Shown: one piece after another, positions 60,925-64,000 of the stretch
Numbering within the stretch: the first letter of the stretch is position 1
How the letters are laid out: each line of letters starts with the position of its first letter
NCBI RefSeq assembly: GCF_000300235.2
Contig: NZ_CP004388.1
Span: 4,224,001-4,288,000, forward strand
Source: Thalassospira xiamenensis M-5 = DSM 17429
GTDB lineage: Bacteria; Pseudomonadota; Alphaproteobacteria; Rhodospirillales; Thalassospiraceae
Direction of reading: 5' to 3'
Length of the DNA stretch: 64,000 nt
Program-made: the position numbers and the translations under genes
Notes under the pieces: generated by a model
Told to the model about the DNA's origin: nothing
What the model saw: the letters and a program-made list of their open reading frames with translations, nothing else
The model's database searches: none

Positions 60925-61700
60925 ACGATAGGAACAACACATCCGTAACCGAAAATGATCTTCATGCGTGGGTCGACAACCAATTATCTGATGAACGTCG
61001 ACAGACTGTCGACGACTGGCTTGAAACCCACCCTGAAGACCGGCAAAAGGTTGAAACCTGGCGCAGACAAAATGTAATTCTTAGGGATCTGTTCCCCGAA
61101 CCTGATGCAGATCTGGGACTTCCCCTATCACGACGTCGCGCATCAACAACAGAACATCATCGCACAATCTGGCGTAACCTTGCTGCGGCTTTGATCCTGT
61201 TTATCGCCGGAGGGGCCAGCGCGCTTTTGGGACAAAAAATCATTGGCCCAACCAGCCGTGAAGCCTCCTATATCGACATCCTTCAAAAGGCATCACGTGA
61301 CGGATATGGAATTTATGCCAGCGAAGTTCGCCATCCGGTAGAAGTCTACGCCAATGAAAAGGATCATCTGGTCACGTGGCTAGGCAAACGTCTTGGCATG
61401 TCGATGACGGCGCCTGATCTGGAAACACAAGGTTTCGAACTCGTTGGCGGGCGATTGGTGCCCTTTGATGGCAAACCCGGTGCGCTTTTGATGTATCAGG
61501 ATGGCAGTGGCGCAAGACTGACCGTAATGATCGCACGTGATCCTGATAATGGATCAACGGCATTTCGCTATGATCAGAAAGGGTCTATCGGCACCTTTTA
61601 CTGGGTCGATCAGGGGATCGGTTATGCCTTAAGTGGCGAATTTGATCGGGATCTTCTGGAAAGTGCTGCGCGCAGCATCTACGCGCAGCTGCCGACCTGA
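60921..61700 (+). CDS. Anti-sigma factor with single membrane span
   Basis: A 259-residue protein: an N-terminal anti-sigma domain of about 75 residues (LHAWVDNQLSDERRQTVDDWLETHPEDRQKVETW, helical zinc-finger-less type), a membrane helix at about 87-107 (NLAAALILFIAGGASALLG), and a periplasmic domain (EVRHPVEVYANEKDHLVTWL, GRLVPFDGKPGALLMYQDGSGARLTVMI). The periplasmic part would receive the signal. It starts within the sigma stop codon. No Cys/His zinc motif is seen, so it is not a ZAS-type sensor. Confidence 0.9.
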   Translation: MNDRNNTSVTENDLHAWVDNQLSDERRQTVDDWLETHPEDRQKVETWRRQNVILRDLFPEPDADLGLPLSRRRASTTEHHRTIWRNLAAALILFIAGGASALLGQKIIGPTSREASYIDILQKASRDGYGIYASEVRHPVEVYANEKDHLVTWLGKRLGMSMTAPDLETQGFELVGGRLVPFDGKPGALLMYQDGSGARLTVMIARDPDNGSTAFRYDQKGSIGTFYWVDQGIGYALSGEFDRDLLESAARSIYAQLPT

Positions 61701-61704
61701 AACC

Positions 61705-62553
61705 TTACTGATCGCCGACATCTTTCGGGAACGGGCGGCGTTCCGGACCGTCATAATTCCAGATCAGGCGACGCGGAATTGGCCCCTTGTTGCGCCCCCC
61801 CTGATTGGTTTGCTCCCACGCGTGGGCCAGTATCCCAACCGAACGGGACAAACAGAACAAGCCCCGTGCAAGAGGTGCTGCAAATCCAAGCTCGGCATAT
61901 ATCACCGCCGTCGCACCGTCGATATTCATCGGGATGCGTTTGCCTTTGCGTTGCAGAAGGGTTTCCTCGATCTGACTGGCGATCTGTCCAAAGCGCCCGG
62001 AAACGATGCCCTCCGCAGCCGCCTTTTCAACAAGCGACAATAAACGCGGGGCACGCGGATCAAGCGGATGGAAACGATGCCCAAATCCCGGAATATGTTT
62101 GCCATGTTCGGCAATCTGATGATCCAGACCAGCAGCTGTCGCATCGGCCAGGCTTGCGCCGCTATCCATGCGCGCGGCAATATCGTGGTAAAGTCCGACA
62201 GCCTGTTCGCCCGCCCCACCATGAACATCACCCAGAACATTTACAGCACTGGCCATCGCGTTATTCAACCCGACCCCGCAGGTCGCAGCCATTCGCGCGA
62301 TTGCGATACTCGGTGCCTGCGGGCCGTGATCGACTGCCGCGACAAGCGCGGCCTCAAGCAAGGCTGCCTGTCCCTTTGATGGTAACTCACCGCGCGTCAT
62401 CAACCAAATCATACCGGGGAAACTGATATTGCCGATCAGGTCCTCAATGGGGTAACCGCTGAAATGGATTTTCCCCGGTTCCATATCGATGATGGATGTT
62501 TTCCACCAGTCGCTGACTTCGTTTTCAATGTCTTCTGCAGTTTTATCGCTCAT
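61705..62553 (-). CDS. Citryl-CoA lyase/citrate synthase-like protein
   Basis: A 282-residue citrate synthase-fold protein without the full-length citrate synthase N-terminal domain. It retains FSGYPIEDLIGNISFPGMIWLMTRGE, CGVGLNNAMASAVNVLGDVHGGAGEQAV and IPGFGHRFHPLDPRAPRLLSL, with candidate catalytic His (VHGG, GFGHR). This compact form is annotated as citryl-CoA lyase, which splits citryl-CoA into acetyl-CoA and oxaloacetate. It overlaps the class III CoA-transferase upstream by four bases, so a CoA-ester is formed and then cleaved in one pathway. Confidence 0.82.
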   Translation of the reverse strand: MSDKTAEDIENEVSDWWKTSIIDMEPGKIHFSGYPIEDLIGNISFPGMIWLMTRGELPSKGQAALLEAALVAAVDHGPQAPSIAIARMAATCGVGLNNAMASAVNVLGDVHGGAGEQAVGLYHDIAARMDSGASLADATAAGLDHQIAEHGKHIPGFGHRFHPLDPRAPRLLSLVEKAAAEGIVSGRFGQIASQIEETLLQRKGKRIPMNIDGATAVIYAELGFAAPLARGLFCLSRSVGILAHAWEQTNQGGRNKGPIPRRLIWNYDGPERRPFPKDVGDQ

Positions 62554-63767
62554 AGCACGCCCTCGGCTTTCAAGGTGGCGACCTCCTCGGCGGAAAGACC
62601 AAGAGTGGCCAGAATGGTTTCGTTGTCCTGTCCCAGAACCGGTGGCGGCGCATTAACCGAAGGCGCGTCGCCATTCATCTTGATACCGGTACGCAGAATG
62701 CGGATGTCACGTTCGGCACCCGGTACATCGGTAAAATCGGCAAGCATCCCGCGATCAGCAATTTGCGGCAGCGAAAGGGCATGCGGCACGGTCAAAACCG
62801 CGCCTGCCGGTACGCCAGCGGCGTTGAATTTTGAAACCCAGTGATCTGTTGGACGGGTTACGAGTATTCCTTCAAGCAGATCGCTTAGTTCCCTGCGATG
62901 CGACAGGCGTTCCGTTCGGGTAATGAAACGCGGATCGATTTTCAGGTCTGGCAATTCCAGAACATCACAAACGGCTTCAAACTGTTCCTGTTTGTTTGCT
63001 GCAATGTTGATCTTGCCATCCTGTGTGCGGAAAGTACCCGACGGCGAGGATGTGAAATTATCGTTTCCGTTGGCTGTTGGCTGTTTCCCGGCGATCAGGA
63101 AATTCGACACCACCCACCCCATGGTGGCAATTACGGATTCCAGCATCGAAATATCGATAAAACTGCCCTTGCCTTCATTGCTTCCCATGGCACGCCCGGC
63201 AAGTGCCGCTGTGATTGCGTATGCGGCGGTAAGGCCCCCTATCGTGTCAGCCATCGGATATCCGACACGATAGGTTTCCTTATCTTCTTCGCCGGTGATT
63301 GTCATAATGCCCGAAAGCCCCTGCACGATCTGGTCATAGGCAGGCAGCTTTTTCATCGGTCCGGTTTGCCCGAAACCCGAAATCGCACAGTAAACCAGCG
63401 CCGGATTTACCCTCGACAGCACATCATAGCCAAGGTCAAGCCGATCCATCACGCCGGGTCGGAAATTTTCGACAACGACATCCGCCTTCGCGACCAGCTT
63501 TTTGAGTATTTCCTTACCGCGCGGATCCTTGAGGTTCAGCGTGACGGATCGTTTCCCGGCATTCTGCGCCATGAACGAAACCCCCATCAGCTTTTCATTC
63601 AATCCCTGATCCGCGCCCAATTGACGTGCAAGGTCCCCCCGACCGGGTGCTTCGACTTTGATGACATCAGCCCCCAGATGGGCAAGCTGATGGCAGCAAA
63701 ACGGGCCCGCCAGAACGTTGGTCAGGTCCAGAACGGTAATACCGGCAAGTGGTTTGGTCGTATCCAT
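62550..63767 (-). CDS. CaiB/BaiF class III CoA-transferase
   Basis: A 405-residue class III CoA-transferase: LAGITVLDLTNVLAGPFCCHQLAHLGADVIKVEAPGRGD at the start, NFRPGVMDRLDLGYD and the catalytic Asp174 in GYPMADTIGGL. It transfers CoA from a donor ester to a carboxylate. AAGGAAATC precedes ATG 63767. It is coupled to the citryl-CoA-lyase-like gene and divergent from an IclR regulator. A citrate- or citramalate-like acid is a plausible substrate (inference). Confidence 0.9.
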   Translation of the reverse strand: MDTTKPLAGITVLDLTNVLAGPFCCHQLAHLGADVIKVEAPGRGDLARQLGADQGLNEKLMGVSFMAQNAGKRSVTLNLKDPRGKEILKKLVAKADVVVENFRPGVMDRLDLGYDVLSRVNPALVYCAISGFGQTGPMKKLPAYDQIVQGLSGIMTITGEEDKETYRVGYPMADTIGGLTAAYAITAALAGRAMGSNEGKGSFIDISMLESVIATMGWVVSNFLIAGKQPTANGNDNFTSSPSGTFRTQDGKINIAANKQEQFEAVCDVLELPDLKIDPRFITRTERLSHRRELSDLLEGILVTRPTDHWVSKFNAAGVPAGAVLTVPHALSLPQIADRGMLADFTDVPGAERDIRILRTGIKMNGDAPSVNAPPPVLGQDNETILATLGLSAEEVATLKAEGVL

Positions 63768-63781
63768 GAGATTTCCTTAAA

Positions 63782-63816
63782 TTCTGTCTGGTAGAATTTT
63801 GTTCTATTATATAGAA
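63782..63816. promoter_or_regulatory. Operator of four half-sites spaced ten bases apart
   Basis: TTCTG (63782-63786), TAGAA (63792-63796), TTCTA (63802-63806) and TAGAA (63812-63816) follow each other with exact five-base gaps, making overlapping palindromes on one face of the helix. The array lies 15 bases ahead of the CoA-transferase start and 70 bases ahead of the IclR start. It fits tandem binding of an IclR dimer pair and repression of both genes. Confidence 0.65.
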
Positions 63817-63886
63817 TTTTGACCAATCACAAAACGCCCAATAACATTGCATCGGGTCCAACCGTCACGCGGAAATCGGATTAATC

Positions 63887-64000
63887 ATGTCAGAACAGAA
63901 TGTTAGCGCGGTTGAACGTGCCCTGGTCATTCTTGATGCCTTTACAGATCGCGACGCCGATCTTTCGCTCAAGGACCTTGCTGAACGCACAGGGATGTAT
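63887..64000 (+). CDS. IclR-family regulator, N-terminal fragment (runs off window)
   Basis: The first 38 residues of an IclR regulator: SAVERALVILDAFTDRDADLSLKDLAERTGMY, the start of the winged helix-turn-helix. The remainder is beyond the right edge. It is divergent from the CoA-transferase gene across the half-site operator, which suggests it controls that pair. Confidence 0.85.
   Translation, partial: MSEQNVSAVERALVILDAFTDRDADLSLKDLAERTGMY

Overview
The window looks like a chromosomal segment of a marine or soil alphaproteobacterium of the Rhodospirillales type, most like Thalassospira. I infer this from moderate GC, the alphaproteobacterial flavour of the proteins (glucan OpgG/OpgH, tripartite tricarboxylate transporter, FCD-type GntR regulators, globin-coupled chemoreceptor), and the wide catabolic repertoire. 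I saw no rRNA, tRNA, CRISPR array, transposase or phage gene. Both window edges cut a gene: an aminotransferase on the left and an IclR regulator on the right.

Layout. 1-4.6 kb: an amino-acid catabolic group (class III aminotransferase, FAD amine oxidase, a 2-oxoadipate dioxygenase of the HglS type) with a divergent LysR regulator; this fits a lysine/2-aminoadipate pathway. 4.8-8.5 kb: a chemoreceptor joining a globin, an MCP module and a zinc-binding CZB domain, then an MFS and a LysE exporter. 8.8-9.7 kb: two glycine-zipper envelope proteins. 9.8-22.3 kb: a complete fatty-acid uptake and beta-oxidation locus (SCP2 protein, DUF6134 protein, FadL, acyl-CoA ligase, MerR regulator, thiolase, FadN-type dehydrogenase/hydratase, acyl-CoA dehydrogenase, thioesterase, enoyl-CoA hydratase, HSDL2-like SDR), tied together by a repeated palindromic operator. 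22.4-28.9 kb: a hypothetical protein, OpgH and OpgG for periplasmic glucans, an AraC regulator and a YHS protein. 28.9-33.6 kb: tctCBA plus gamma-glutamyltransferase. 33.8-41.5 kb: TauE exporter, two FCD regulators, an Asp/Glu racemase and a polyamine-type ABC importer. 42-43.6 kb: an alpha-ketoglutaric-semialdehyde-type dehydrogenase.

43.7-45.1 kb is a gene-free stretch filled by a degenerate, strongly C-skewed tandem repeat (units of about 97-157 bp); it is the oddest structure in the window. 45.1-50.3 kb carries a thioesterase, a 58-residue orphan protein, two LysR regulators, a CbiX-like protein and a pirin-DoxX pair with a clear LysR palindrome.

50.4-58.6 kb is a dense signalling island: a stand-alone receiver, REC-HDOD, a sensor kinase translationally coupled to a periplasmic molybdopterin-fold protein, a REC-EAL protein with an altered catalytic motif, a REC-LuxR regulator, and a TctDE-like two-component pair divergent from a solute-binding protein. 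59.9-61.7 kb holds an ECF sigma/anti-sigma pair behind a small secreted protein. 61.7-64 kb has a citryl-CoA-lyase-like protein overlapping a class III CoA-transferase, with a divergent IclR gene and four regularly spaced half-sites between them.
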